Assembly (NCBI GenBank): GCA_964516515.1
Contig: CAZEYA010000060.1
Coordinates: 1 to 19,132 of the forward strand
DNA length: 19,132 bases
Direction of reading: 5' to 3'
Source of the DNA: JANNOG01 sp964516515
GTDB lineage: Bacteria; Actinomycetota; Actinomycetes; Actinomycetales; JBBAYJ01
Numbering within the stretch: position 1 is the first letter of the stretch; every line of letters begins with the position of its first letter. This document shows, piece by piece, positions 1-6,888 of this stretch. Both the position numbers and the translations under genes were made by a program. The notes beneath the pieces were generated by a model, which was given only the letters and a program-made list of their open reading frames with translations, ran no database searches and was not told the origin of the DNA.

Positions 1-1335
1 GCGATCGCCGGCATCGTGGCCGTCCGACGGCCGCTGGCCGGGGCTGCGATCGCCGGCGGCATCGCGGTGCTGGGAGTGGCCGGCGCGCTGCTCTCGCAGG
101 GTGCCCGGCCGCTGGACCCGCTGCCCACGATCGTCGGCGCGGCGGTGGCCATTCCGGTGCTGCTGCTGCTGGCGCGCCGCGCGGCAGCGCCCGCAGGCAG
201 GGCCAATTCCGGTGGCGTCTCCGATGCCGAAGCCGATGCGGATGCGGATGCCGAGAGCGGGGGCGCGCCTGCTCGGGGCCGTCGCACCTTCCTGATCCTC
301 GCCGGTGGCGCAGCCGCCGCTGCGGCCGCCGTTGCCGTGGCCGGTCGAGAGCTGGGCGCCCGGCTGCGGAACGCCACCGCGTCGCGTGCCGGCATCGGAC
401 TGCCCGCCGCCGCCGAGACCGCGCCACCGGTGCCCGCCGGCGCCGAGGTCAGCCCGCGCACCCCCTTCCGCACCCCCAACCCCGACTTCTACCGGATCGA
501 CACCGCGCTCAGCGTGCCGCGACTGCCCGCCGAGGATTGGACGCTGCGCATCCACGGGCTGGTCGAGCAGGAGATCACCCTGGACTGGAACGACCTGCTG
601 CAGCGCCGGATGGTCGAGCGCGAGATCACGATGGTCTGCGTCTCGAACGAGGTGGGTGGTCGGCTGGCGGGCAACGCGGTCTGGCTCGGCACCTCGCTCG
701 GTGACCTGCTGCGGGAGGCCGGCGTGGCACCAGAGGCCGACATGATCCTGTCCACCTCGGTGGACGGTTACACCGCGTCGACGCCGTTGGGGGTGGTGCT
801 GAACAGTGACGACGCCCTGCTCGCCATCGGCATGAACGGCGAGCCGCTGCCGTTGGAGCACGGCTTCCCGGCGCGGATGGTGATCGCCGGTCTCTACGGT
901 TACGTCTCGGCCACCAAGTGGGTCGTCGACCTGAAGGTGACGCGCTTCGCCGACGACGATGCGTTCTGGACGCCTCGCGGCTATGCCGAGCAGGCACCCG
1001 TCAAGGTGGCCGCACGCATCGACGGCCCGGAGCCCTTCGCCAAGCTGCCGGCCGGCGAGGTGGCGGTTGCCGGGGTGTCCTGGTCGCCGGGTATCGGGAT
1101 CGAGGCGGTCGAGGTCCGGGTCGACTCCGGCGAGTGGGCTCCGGCCCAGCTGGCGCCCGTTCCGGGGGTCACCACGTGGCAGCAGTGGAGCTATGCGTGG
1201 GCCGCCGAGCCGGGACAGCACCGGCTCGAAGTTCGCGCCACGGCCGCCGACGGCACGACACAGACCGAGGAACGAGCCGCCATAAAGCCGGACGGAACGA
1301 CCGGTTGGCACTCCGTCGTGGTGAGCGTCACATGA
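1..1335 (+). CDS. Membrane-anchored molybdopterin-dependent oxidoreductase (sulfite oxidase family), 5' end missing
   Basis: The frame is open from the first base, and the family normally has more N-terminal membrane helices, so the true start lies upstream; GTG at 16 is only the first start codon inside the window. Numbering from that GTG, two hydrophobic helices lie at about 5-26 and 35-53, then an acidic Ala/Asp/Glu linker (about 69-80), then a third helix (about 91-110) preceded by a twin-arginine motif RRTFL. The catalytic domain (about 150-325) has the sulfite-oxidase-type motif with C208 (in VCVSNEVGG) as expected molybdenum ligand, and the later FPARMVIAGLYGYVSATKW segment. Residues about 330-439 look like the Mo-co dimerisation (Ig-like) domain. 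It should act on the outer face of the membrane. The substrate is unknown: sulfite oxidase, MsrP-like methionine sulfoxide reductase and other reactions are all possible. It is followed 124 bp later by a fasciclin lipoprotein gene. Confidence 0.88.
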   Translation, partial: AIAGIVAVRRPLAGAAIAGGIAVLGVAGALLSQGARPLDPLPTIVGAAVAIPVLLLLARRAAAPAGRANSGGVSDAEADADADAESGGAPARGRRTFLILAGGAAAAAAAVAVAGRELGARLRNATASRAGIGLPAAAETAPPVPAGAEVSPRTPFRTPNPDFYRIDTALSVPRLPAEDWTLRIHGLVEQEITLDWNDLLQRRMVEREITMVCVSNEVGGRLAGNAVWLGTSLGDLLREAGVAPEADMILSTSVDGYTASTPLGVVLNSDDALLAIGMNGEPLPLEHGFPARMVIAGLYGYVSATKWVVDLKVTRFADDDAFWTPRGYAEQAPVKVAARIDGPEPFAKLPAGEVAVAGVSWSPGIGIEAVEVRVDSGEWAPAQLAPVPGVTTWQQWSYAWAAEPGQHRLEVRATAADGTTQTEERAAIKPDGTTGWHSVVVSVT

Positions 1336-1351
1336 CGGGTCGGCATGTCGG

Positions 1352-1379
1352 CAATCCGAAACAAACCCCGGCTCCGAAC
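1352..1379 (+). promoter_or_regulatory. Candidate SigK-type ECF promoter of the MPT83-like gene
   Basis: CAATCC at 1352-1357 and CCGAAC at 1374-1379 are separated by 16 bp. The published mycobacterial SigK promoter consensus, from memory, is CCATCC-N16/17-CCGAAT, so each box matches at 5 of 6 positions with correct spacing. In mycobacteria SigK drives mpt70 and mpt83, the relatives of the gene that follows. The predicted transcription start near 1386 leaves a leader of about 74 nt. No sigK or rskA gene is present in the window. The match is by eye. Confidence 0.45.
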
Positions 1380-1459
1380 AACATATGAACAACATCGACG
1401 TGGCCGAGTCACCCGACGCGGACCCAGCTCCATCATTCCCTCATCGAAAGGAGATCGGC

Positions 1460-2176
1460 ATGTCACGCCGTCTCATGTTCCTGCCCACCCTCGCCGTCGC
1501 CGGACTCGTGCTCGCCGCGTGCGGCAGTGCCGACGAGGAAACCACCACTGACGCCGGCGCCGCGTCCCCGACCGACGCCGCCACCACCGAGTCGATGACC
1601 GAAGACATGACCGAGTCGATGACCGAGGACATGGACGAGTCCATGAGCGAGGACATGGGCTCCGAGGCCATGGCCGCCGGCCCCGTCGGCCCGGGCTGCG
1701 CGGCCTTCGCCGAGCAGGTCCCCGATGGTGAAGGTTCCGTCGAGGGCATGACCAACGACCCGGTGGCCGTCGCCGCGAGCAACAACCCGATCCTGACCAC
1801 CCTGACCGCCACCGTCACCGGTGCCTACAACCCCGGCGTGGACCTGGTGGACACGCTGAACGGCAGCGAGTTCACGGTGTTCGCCCCGGTGGACGACGCC
1901 TTCGCGGCCGTCGACCCGGCGACCCTGGAGACGCTGAAGACCGACGCCGAACTGCTGACCACGATCCTCACCTACCACGTGGTGCCCGGCCAGATCAGCC
2001 CGGACGAGATCGCCGGCAGCACCCAGACCACCGTCCAGGGCGGCACCGTCGAGGTCGCTGGTACCCCCGACAACCTCACCGTCAACGGCGCCCAGGTCAT
2101 CTGCGGTGGTGTCACGACCGCCAACGCCACCGTGTACCTGATCGACACGGTCCTGACGCCGCCCGCCGCGTCCTGA
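1460..2176 (+). CDS. MPT70/MPT83-like fasciclin-domain lipoprotein with Met-rich repeat
   Basis: A 238-residue secreted lipoprotein. The ATG at 1460 is chosen because AAAGGAG (1447-1453) precedes it and because it opens a type II signal peptide with lipobox LAAC, lipidated Cys at residue 21. Residues 22-45 are a Ser/Thr/Ala/Asp linker. Residues 46-71 hold Met at 46, 50, 54, 58, 62, 66 and 71, mostly in xxEDM/xESM units. From about residue 75 the protein closely follows mycobacterial MPT70/MPT83, with shared segments such as DPVAVAASNNP, NLVDTLN-like VDLVDTLNGSEFTVFAP, ILTYHVV and CGGVxTANATVYxID. C80 and C215 sit where MPT70 has its disulfide pair. The fold is a single FAS1 domain at the cell surface, of unknown precise role. 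The Met repeat is not something I know from MPT83 itself. Confidence 0.93.
   Translation: MSRRLMFLPTLAVAGLVLAACGSADEETTTDAGAASPTDAATTESMTEDMTESMTEDMDESMSEDMGSEAMAAGPVGPGCAAFAEQVPDGEGSVEGMTNDPVAVAASNNPILTTLTATVTGAYNPGVDLVDTLNGSEFTVFAPVDDAFAAVDPATLETLKTDAELLTTILTYHVVPGQISPDEIAGSTQTTVQGGTVEVAGTPDNLTVNGAQVICGGVTTANATVYLIDTVLTPPAAS
1595..1672 (+). repeat. In-frame 12-bp degenerate repeat coding for Met every fourth residue
   Basis: Codons 46-71 of the lipoprotein consist of degenerate 12-bp units of the type ATGACCGAGGAC / ATGACCGAGTCG. They give acidic tetrads ending in Met (ESM, TEDM, TESM, TEDM, DESM, SEDM), then GSEAM. Six Met codons are exactly 12 bp apart and the seventh is 15 bp further on. 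If helical, the i,i+4 spacing puts all Met side chains on one face of an acidic helix. Confidence 0.9.
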
Positions 2177-2230
2177 TCGAGTGCACCGACCGCGCGACTG
2201 AACAGCACCACCCGTAAGGGCTGGGGAACA

Positions 2231-2266
2231 CCGAGGGGCGTCCGGCACATGCCGGCCGCCCCTCGG
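2231..2266. terminator. Strong hairpin between convergent genes, probable bidirectional terminator
   Basis: CCGAGGGGCG (2231-2240) pairs with CGCCCCTCGG (2257-2266), and CCGGC (2242-2246) with GCCGG (2251-2255), around an ACAT loop. That is fifteen base pairs with one T:C mismatch. It lies between the stop of the plus-strand lipoprotein gene (2176) and the stop of the minus-strand nuclease gene (2306). No U-tract follows on either strand, which is common for GC-rich actinobacterial terminators. Confidence 0.7.
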
Positions 2267-2305
2267 CGCTGTCCGGGTTGTCTCGGGGGCTATCGAAGGG
2301 TGGCG

Positions 2306-2989
2306 TCAGGCGCACGTTCCCCACAGGCCACGGCGGTCCGAGCGGGCCGCGTCCTCGGCAGTGAACATGACCGAGATGTGCTGGTCGTTGGGTGAGACGA
2401 AGCTGGCGTAGCCGTAGCCGTTGCGCAGGATCAGCTCGTTGACGAACCTCCCGTCGGCGGTCCAGGCGAAGGCCAGCGTGCGACCGAACTGATCGGTCAG
2501 CCCCTCGTCGCGGCCCAACAGCAGCATGCTGCCGCCGGGCAGTAGTTGCGTGGTGTAGGCACTGGCCTGCGGCCCGAAGCACTGCTCGGTGGTGTTCGGG
2601 CCGTCGACCTCGGGGGTATCGATCTGCAGCAGCCGGATGGTGGTCTCCCCGGCGGCGGCGAGCACCGTCCCCGGCTCCCCCGTCACGATCAGCGTGTCCC
2701 CGTCGATGACCCGCACCACCTCGGCCGGCTGAGCGTCGGCCGGCGGCGCCACCGTGGTCTCGGCGACCTCGGCCGAGTCCGGCTGCAAGCCGGGCACGTC
2801 ATCCAGCGCGCCCTCGACGGCCTCGCGCTCGGCGACGCCCCGGCTCCACGAGATCGCCGCCCCGCCCAGCAGCACCACGGCCAGCAGCACGAGCGCCACG
2901 GTTGTCGCCCGGCCACCGAAGCGCCGCCGACGCCCAGGAGTCACCGCAGGCCGACGACCCTTCGATCGCTCCCTCGGACTGCGCGCCAC
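2306..2989 (-). CDS. Membrane-anchored thermonuclease-like (SNase domain) protein
   Basis: 227 residues from GTG at 2989. The N-terminus is very basic (1-27), followed by one transmembrane or uncleaved signal segment (about 28-47), an acidic/Pro linker (50-88) and a staphylococcal-nuclease OB-fold domain (about 90-226). The domain shows VVRVIDGDTL at the first strand, then R119 and E127 in IRLLQIDTPE and R170 in DQFGR, which correspond to catalytic Arg35, Glu43 and Arg87 of S. aureus nuclease. The catalytic set therefore appears complete, and a calcium-dependent nuclease held outside the cell is expected. It lies 86 bp downstream of the ABC transporter gene on the same strand and may be cotranscribed. 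No clear Shine-Dalgarno is visible, so the start is less certain than the identity. Confidence 0.87.
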   Translation of the reverse strand: MARSPRERSKGRRPAVTPGRRRRFGGRATTVALVLLAVVLLGGAAISWSRGVAEREAVEGALDDVPGLQPDSAEVAETTVAPPADAQPAEVVRVIDGDTLIVTGEPGTVLAAAGETTIRLLQIDTPEVDGPNTTEQCFGPQASAYTTQLLPGGSMLLLGRDEGLTDQFGRTLAFAWTADGRFVNELILRNGYGYASFVSPNDQHISVMFTAEDAARSDRRGLWGTCA

Positions 2990-3075
2990 CCGCGCGATGA
3001 TGCCAGTGAACCCTGGCGTAGACCGCCGCTGATCCGGTGAAGAGCTGAGCGGAGGGCGCCCGCCCCGCTGACCCG

Positions 3076-4950
3076 TCAGCCGGCGACCGGCTCTGCCGCG
3101 AACTGGGTGCGGTGCAGGTCGGCGTATCGCCCGCCCGCGACCAGCAGTTCGGCGTGGGTGCCCCGCTCGATGATGCGGCCGCCCTCGACGACGAGGATGG
3201 TGTCTGCGGCCCTGACCGTCGACAACCGGTGGGCGATGACCAACGCAGTGCGGCCCACCAGCGCCTCACCGAGTGCGGCCTGGACGTCGGCCTCGGACGT
3301 GGAATCGAGGTGGGCCGTGGCCTCGTCGAGGATGACCACCCGGGGCCTGGCCAGGAGCAGCCGAGCGATCGTCACCCGCTGGCGCTCGCCGCCGGACAGC
3401 CGGTACCCGCGCTCACCGACCACCGTGTCCAGGCCGTCCGGCATCGACGCCACGAGATCGGCCAGCCGTGCCCGGGTCAGCGCTTCCAGCAACTCGGCCT
3501 CGCTGGCGGCGGGCCTCGGCAGCAGCAGGTTGTCCCGCAGTGACTCGTGGAACAGGTGCCCGTCCTGGGTGACCATGCCGACGGCCAGCCGCAGCGACTC
3601 GCTCGTCACGTCGCGGACGTCGACGCCGCCGAGGCGCACGGCACCGGAGTCGACGTCGTACAACCGTGGCACCAGCGAGGCGATTGTCGACTTTCCGGCC
3701 CCCGACGTACCGACCAGCGCCACGAGCTGCCCCGGCTCGATGCGGAACGACACCTCGTGGATGACGTCGACGCCCGCGCGGACGTCCAGGCGGGCCACTT
3801 CCTCCAGCGACGCGAGCGAGATCCGGTCGGCGCCCGGATAGGCGAAGGTCACGGCATCGAACTCCACCGGCAGCGGGCCGTCCGGCAGCGGCCGGGCGCC
3901 CGGGCGCTCGGCGATGAGCGGGACCAGGTCGAGCACCTCGAAGACCCGCTCGAAGCTGACCACTGCGCTCATGACGTCCACCCTCGCGTTCGCCAACGCG
4001 GTCAGCGGCGCGTACAGCCTGGTCAGCAGGAGCGCGAGGGAGACCACCGCGCCCGTCTCCAGGCCCTGCCGCAGGGCGTAGTAACCGCCGAGGCCGTAGA
4101 CCAGCGCGAGAGCGAGCGCCGAGACCAGGGTCAGGGCGGTGACGAAGGTGGCCTGCACCATCGACGTCCGGACGCCGATGTCGCGGACCCGGCGCGCCCG
4201 GCCCGCGAACTCCCCCGACTCACGCCGTGGCCAGCCGAACAGCTTGACCAGGGTGGCACCCGGCGCCGAGAACCGCTCGGTCATCTGCGTGCTCATGGCG
4301 GCGTTCAGCGTTGCACCGTCGCGCTCCAGGCGCGCCAACCGCCGCCCGATGCGCTGTGCCGGGACCAGGAACACCGGCAGCAGCAGCAGTGACAGGACCG
4401 TGACCTGCCATGACAGGGTGAGCATGACGCCGAGCGTCAGGACGACGGCGACGATGTTGCTGACCACTCCTGACAGCACCTCGGCGAAGGCCCGCTGTGC
4501 GCCGATGACGTCGTTGTTGAGCCGGCTCACCAGGGCACCGGTCTTGGTCCGGGTGAAGAATGCGACGGGCATCCGCTGCACGTGGTCGAACACGGCGGTG
4601 CGCATGTCGAGGATGAGGCCCTCCCCGACCCGTGATGCCAGCCACCAGGTGAGCAACCCCAGACCTGCCTCGGCCGCCGCGATGACCGCGATGACCGCGG
4701 CCAGTCCCACGACCAGCGTCACCGACTCGCGGTCGATGATCGCCTCGACAACCCGCCCCGCCAGCAGGGGAGTCGCCACGGCGAGCACGGCAAGGGCGAC
4801 GCTGAGGCTGACGAGGACGGCGAGCTCCCGACCGTGCGGCCGCACGAAACGAGCGATGCGGCCCAGGGTGGCCCGCGAGAACGACCGCCGCTCCTCCTGG
4901 GCGTGCATGGCGTTCCACATCGCCATGAAGGCCGTCGACTGCATGTCCAT
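3076..4950 (-). CDS. ABC exporter half-transporter (fused permease and ATPase)
   Basis: 624 residues, the usual length of a type IV (MsbA-like) exporter half-molecule with an N-terminal membrane domain (about 40-320, six helices) and a C-terminal nucleotide-binding domain (about 360-610). The ATPase motifs are intact: Walker A GTSGAGKST at 414-422, Q-loop Gln462, signature LSGGERQ at 518-524, Walker B VVILDEAT at 538-545 with catalytic Glu543, and switch His574. GGAAGGGG about nine bases before ATG 4950 supports the start, although further ATG codons occur within the first 15 codons. No partner half-transporter gene is adjacent, so a homodimer is likely. The substrate (lipid, peptide or drug) cannot be read from sequence. 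Its promoter has MerR-family architecture, which suggests inducible drug or stress export. Confidence 0.93.
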   Translation of the reverse strand: MDMQSTAFMAMWNAMHAQEERRSFSRATLGRIARFVRPHGRELAVLVSLSVALAVLAVATPLLAGRVVEAIIDRESVTLVVGLAAVIAVIAAAEAGLGLLTWWLASRVGEGLILDMRTAVFDHVQRMPVAFFTRTKTGALVSRLNNDVIGAQRAFAEVLSGVVSNIVAVVLTLGVMLTLSWQVTVLSLLLLPVFLVPAQRIGRRLARLERDGATLNAAMSTQMTERFSAPGATLVKLFGWPRRESGEFAGRARRVRDIGVRTSMVQATFVTALTLVSALALALVYGLGGYYALRQGLETGAVVSLALLLTRLYAPLTALANARVDVMSAVVSFERVFEVLDLVPLIAERPGARPLPDGPLPVEFDAVTFAYPGADRISLASLEEVARLDVRAGVDVIHEVSFRIEPGQLVALVGTSGAGKSTIASLVPRLYDVDSGAVRLGGVDVRDVTSESLRLAVGMVTQDGHLFHESLRDNLLLPRPAASEAELLEALTRARLADLVASMPDGLDTVVGERGYRLSGGERQRVTIARLLLARPRVVILDEATAHLDSTSEADVQAALGEALVGRTALVIAHRLSTVRAADTILVVEGGRIIERGTHAELLVAGGRYADLHRTQFAAEPVAG

Positions 4951-5247
4951 GAGCCCGTCCCCTTCCGGTCGCCGGCTTTCCGTGTGACGTCACCGATGAC
5001 GCTAAGACCTCACCCTGACATCAGGTCAACCCATTAATGACCGAGGTGGCGTGGTATTCGGCGTCCCAGCGCCGTCGGACGCACCGATCACCGCTACATC
5101 GATCTCATGGGACTCGCGTCCGGCCCTGCGACCCACGTAACCGGCAATGCCACCTCTCGTGGCGTTACCTGCGGCCACAGCAACGGCTCTGCGATTGTCA
5201 TGTCTGTAGACCTGTCAATGGTGATGCGTCCACGCCTGACCGCTGGA
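4951..5247. other. 297-bp non-coding stretch upstream of the ABC transporter gene
   Basis: It holds the leader and MerR-type promoter of the ABC gene (4951-5029), then about 220 bp with no convincing gene on either strand. Within it, AATGCCAC (5146-5153) and GTGGCGTT (5159-5166) form an 8-bp hairpin (one wobble) about 80 bp past the stop of the coiled-coil gene; this could be a weak terminator, but it lacks a T-tract. GTGACGTCAC at 4984-4993 is a perfect 10-bp palindrome over the predicted transcription start of the ABC gene. Confidence 0.6.
4999..5029 (-). promoter_or_regulatory. MerR-family-type promoter and operator of the ABC transporter gene
   Basis: Read on the minus strand, the -35 box TTGACC (5024-5029) and the -10 box TAGCGT (4999-5004) are separated by 19 bp instead of the usual 17. 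The spacer carries an inverted repeat GACCT...AGGTC (outer edges 5006 and 5027, 22 bp). A long spacer with a dyad of the GACCT/AGGTC type between the boxes is the hallmark of promoters untwisted by MerR-family activators. The predicted start near 4992 gives a leader of about 40 nt to ATG 4950. The regulator gene is not in the window. Confidence 0.6.
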
Positions 5248-5886
5248 TCAGCTCCTGGGGTTGGGCTTCGTCGTGCGGGTCGCGCGCGTGGCCGCGGCTG
5301 CGGTTGTGGTGGCGCGGGTGCCGGCGACGCGCGGGCTGGTGGGCTGGGGCGTGCCACCGCGGGTGGTGGTCGTGGTGCCGTCGGCCTTGTGCTCGACCAC
5401 GCTGACGGGCTCAGCGGGCTTGTCCTGCTCGGTGGTCCTGGCGACGGAGGCCGGTGCGCCCGGTTGAGCGGTCGCCGTGGCGGAGCCTTCGCCACTACCC
5501 GCCAGATCACGGACCTTCTCGCGCTCGACCAGGTCCGCCAGCACTGCCCGGTCGTACTTCTGCTCGCGGCTGCCGACCCGGCGATCCAGCTCGACCAGCG
5601 ACTTGCGGGCATCCCGCAGCCGCTTGGTCAACTGCTCGCGCTCCTTGTCGTGCTTCTTGAGGTCCTTTCGCAGCCGCTCCAGCAGCTGCTCCGCCTCCGC
5701 CAGGCGCTGCTTGGTGTCGGCTCGCGTGCCCTGCAACGCGTCGGTCCGGGCCTGCAGCTGGGCGATCTCGGCCCGGCCGGCGGCGGCCTCCTGGCGGCTG
5801 CGGACGAGGTCTTCCCGGCGCCGCTGCAGCTGCTGCTGGCTGTCTCGGGCTCCCTGAATGGCGTCGAGCGTCGTGGTGTCCGTCAT
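5248..5886 (-). CDS. Coiled-coil protein of unknown function with basic Thr/Ala-rich tail
   Basis: 212 residues, not recognised as any named family. Residues about 10-125 are continuous charged heptad-like sequence rich in Gln, Arg, Glu, Lys and Leu, without helix breakers, so a long coiled coil is likely. Residues about 130-212 are low complexity: Ala/Gly/Pro/Thr, then a Thr/Ala/Arg segment and a basic end. There is no signal peptide, membrane helix or cysteine, so it is probably cytoplasmic. GGGAG seven bases before ATG 5886 supports the start. It lies 88 bp downstream of the M48 protease gene on the same strand, with a hairpin between them. The tail resembles disordered nucleic-acid-binding or linker tails by composition only. 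Confidence 0.75.
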   Translation of the reverse strand: MTDTTTLDAIQGARDSQQQLQRRREDLVRSRQEAAAGRAEIAQLQARTDALQGTRADTKQRLAEAEQLLERLRKDLKKHDKEREQLTKRLRDARKSLVELDRRVGSREQKYDRAVLADLVEREKVRDLAGSGEGSATATAQPGAPASVARTTEQDKPAEPVSVVEHKADGTTTTTRGGTPQPTSPRVAGTRATTTAAAATRATRTTKPNPRS

Positions 5887-5907
5887 GTGTGCTCCCGGTT
5901 GTCCCTC

Positions 5908-5928
5908 CGGTCACCCGTCCGGTGACCG
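5908..5928 (-). other. Perfect 8-bp hairpin between the M48 protease and coiled-coil genes
   Basis: CGGTCACC (5908-5915) and GGTGACCG (5921-5928) are perfect inverted repeats around a 5-base loop. They lie about 47 bases after the protease stop and 22 bases before the ATG of the coiled-coil gene, just upstream of its ribosome binding site. It could be a weak terminator or processing site, or a dimeric operator. No T-run follows. Confidence 0.5.
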
Positions 5929-5974
5929 ACGTAGAGGTGGTACAGCATCCTGCGGCCCCCGGGCATTCCCGTCC

Positions 5975-6844
5975 TCATCGCCCGGCCATCGCCTGCAGCC
6001 GTGCCACCCGCTGCGCCATGGGCGGGTGGGTGGCGAACAACGTCGACATCGACCCGGCCCGGAACGGGTTGGCGATGAACAGGTGCGCGGAATTGGCGAT
6101 CTGCCGCTGCGGCGGCAACGGCAACTGCCGGGCACCCGCCTCGATCTTTGCCAGGGCCGAGGCGAGCGCGAGCGGGTCGCCGGTGAGGCGCGCGCCGTCC
6201 TCGTCGGCGTCGAACTCGCGGGTGCGGCTGATCGCGAGCTGGATGAGGGTGGCGGCGAAGGGTGCCAGCAGCGCGGTGGCCAACAGGGCGATGGGGTTGG
6301 GCCGGTTCTCGCTGTTGCCGCCGAAGAAGGCGGTGAACTGCGCGATCGTCGCCAGTGAGGTGATGACGCCCGCCAGCGCGGCGACGACGGAGGACGTGAG
6401 GATGTCGCGGTTGTAGACGTGGAGCAGTTCGTGGCCCAGCACGCCGCGCAGCTCTCGCTCGTCGAGGATCGCCAGGATGCCCTCCGTGCAGCAGACGACC
6501 GCGTTCTTCGGATCGCGGCCGGTCGCGAACGCGTTGGGCGCCATGGTGGGCGAGATGTACAGCCGGGGCATCGGCGCTTCGGCGGCGGCTGACAGCTCGC
6601 GGACGATCCGATACATGGCCGGCTGCTCCGCCTCGGTCACCGGCCGCGCTCGCATCGCCTTGATGGCGATCTTGTCGGAGTTCCAGTAGGCGTACGCCGT
6701 CATCGCAAGCCCGAGCACAGTTGCGCCGATGATCCATACCGAGCTGCCACGACCCAGCGCGGCGGCGGCGAGAATCAGCACCCCGAAGATCGCGCTGAAC
6801 AGCAGGGTGGTCTTGAGTCCGTTGTAGTGGTTGTGCCGCGGCAC
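5975..6844 (-). CDS. htpX: M48-family membrane zinc metalloprotease, HtpX type
   Basis: 289 residues. I place the start at GTG 6844, which opens the family-typical PRHNHYNGLKT N-terminus and has AAGGGAG about ten bases upstream; an in-frame start at 6892 would run back over the end of the downstream-coordinate ferredoxin gene. Two membrane helices lie near 12-30 and 34-53, and further hydrophobic stretches at about 150-170 and 183-203. HELLH at 138-142 supplies the two zinc His and the general-base Glu; E210 in TREFDAD is the expected third zinc ligand. HtpX proteases degrade misfolded membrane proteins under envelope stress with the active site on the cytoplasmic face. It lies 44 bp after the NuoI-like gene on the same strand and may be read through from that operon. 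Confidence 0.93.
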   Translation of the reverse strand: MPRHNHYNGLKTTLLFSAIFGVLILAAAALGRGSSVWIIGATVLGLAMTAYAYWNSDKIAIKAMRARPVTEAEQPAMYRIVRELSAAAEAPMPRLYISPTMAPNAFATGRDPKNAVVCCTEGILAILDERELRGVLGHELLHVYNRDILTSSVVAALAGVITSLATIAQFTAFFGGNSENRPNPIALLATALLAPFAATLIQLAISRTREFDADEDGARLTGDPLALASALAKIEAGARQLPLPPQRQIANSAHLFIANPFRAGSMSTLFATHPPMAQRVARLQAMAGR

Positions 6845-6888
6845 GTCCTTCTCACTCCCTTTTGGCGGACGCAGGTGGCCCGCTCGTG

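Noticed and set aside
1463..2248. Long minus-strand frame opposite the fasciclin lipoprotein gene
   Set aside because: Gly/Val/His-rich complement of a well-supported lipoprotein gene; it also runs through the hairpin terminator.
3047..3068. GC-rich imperfect inverted repeat after the ABC transporter stop
   Set aside because: Only about five outer base pairs hold before mismatches, and no T-tract follows; too weak to call a terminator.
3547..4392. Plus-strand frame opposite the ABC transporter gene
   Set aside because: Antisense to intact Walker A, signature and Walker B motifs; the composition is typical of a shadow frame.
5037..5405. Plus-strand frame starting in the ABC promoter region
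   Set aside because: Its amino-acid make-up is Arg/Trp/Cys-rich, it runs into the antisense of the coiled-coil gene, and no ribosome binding site is visible.
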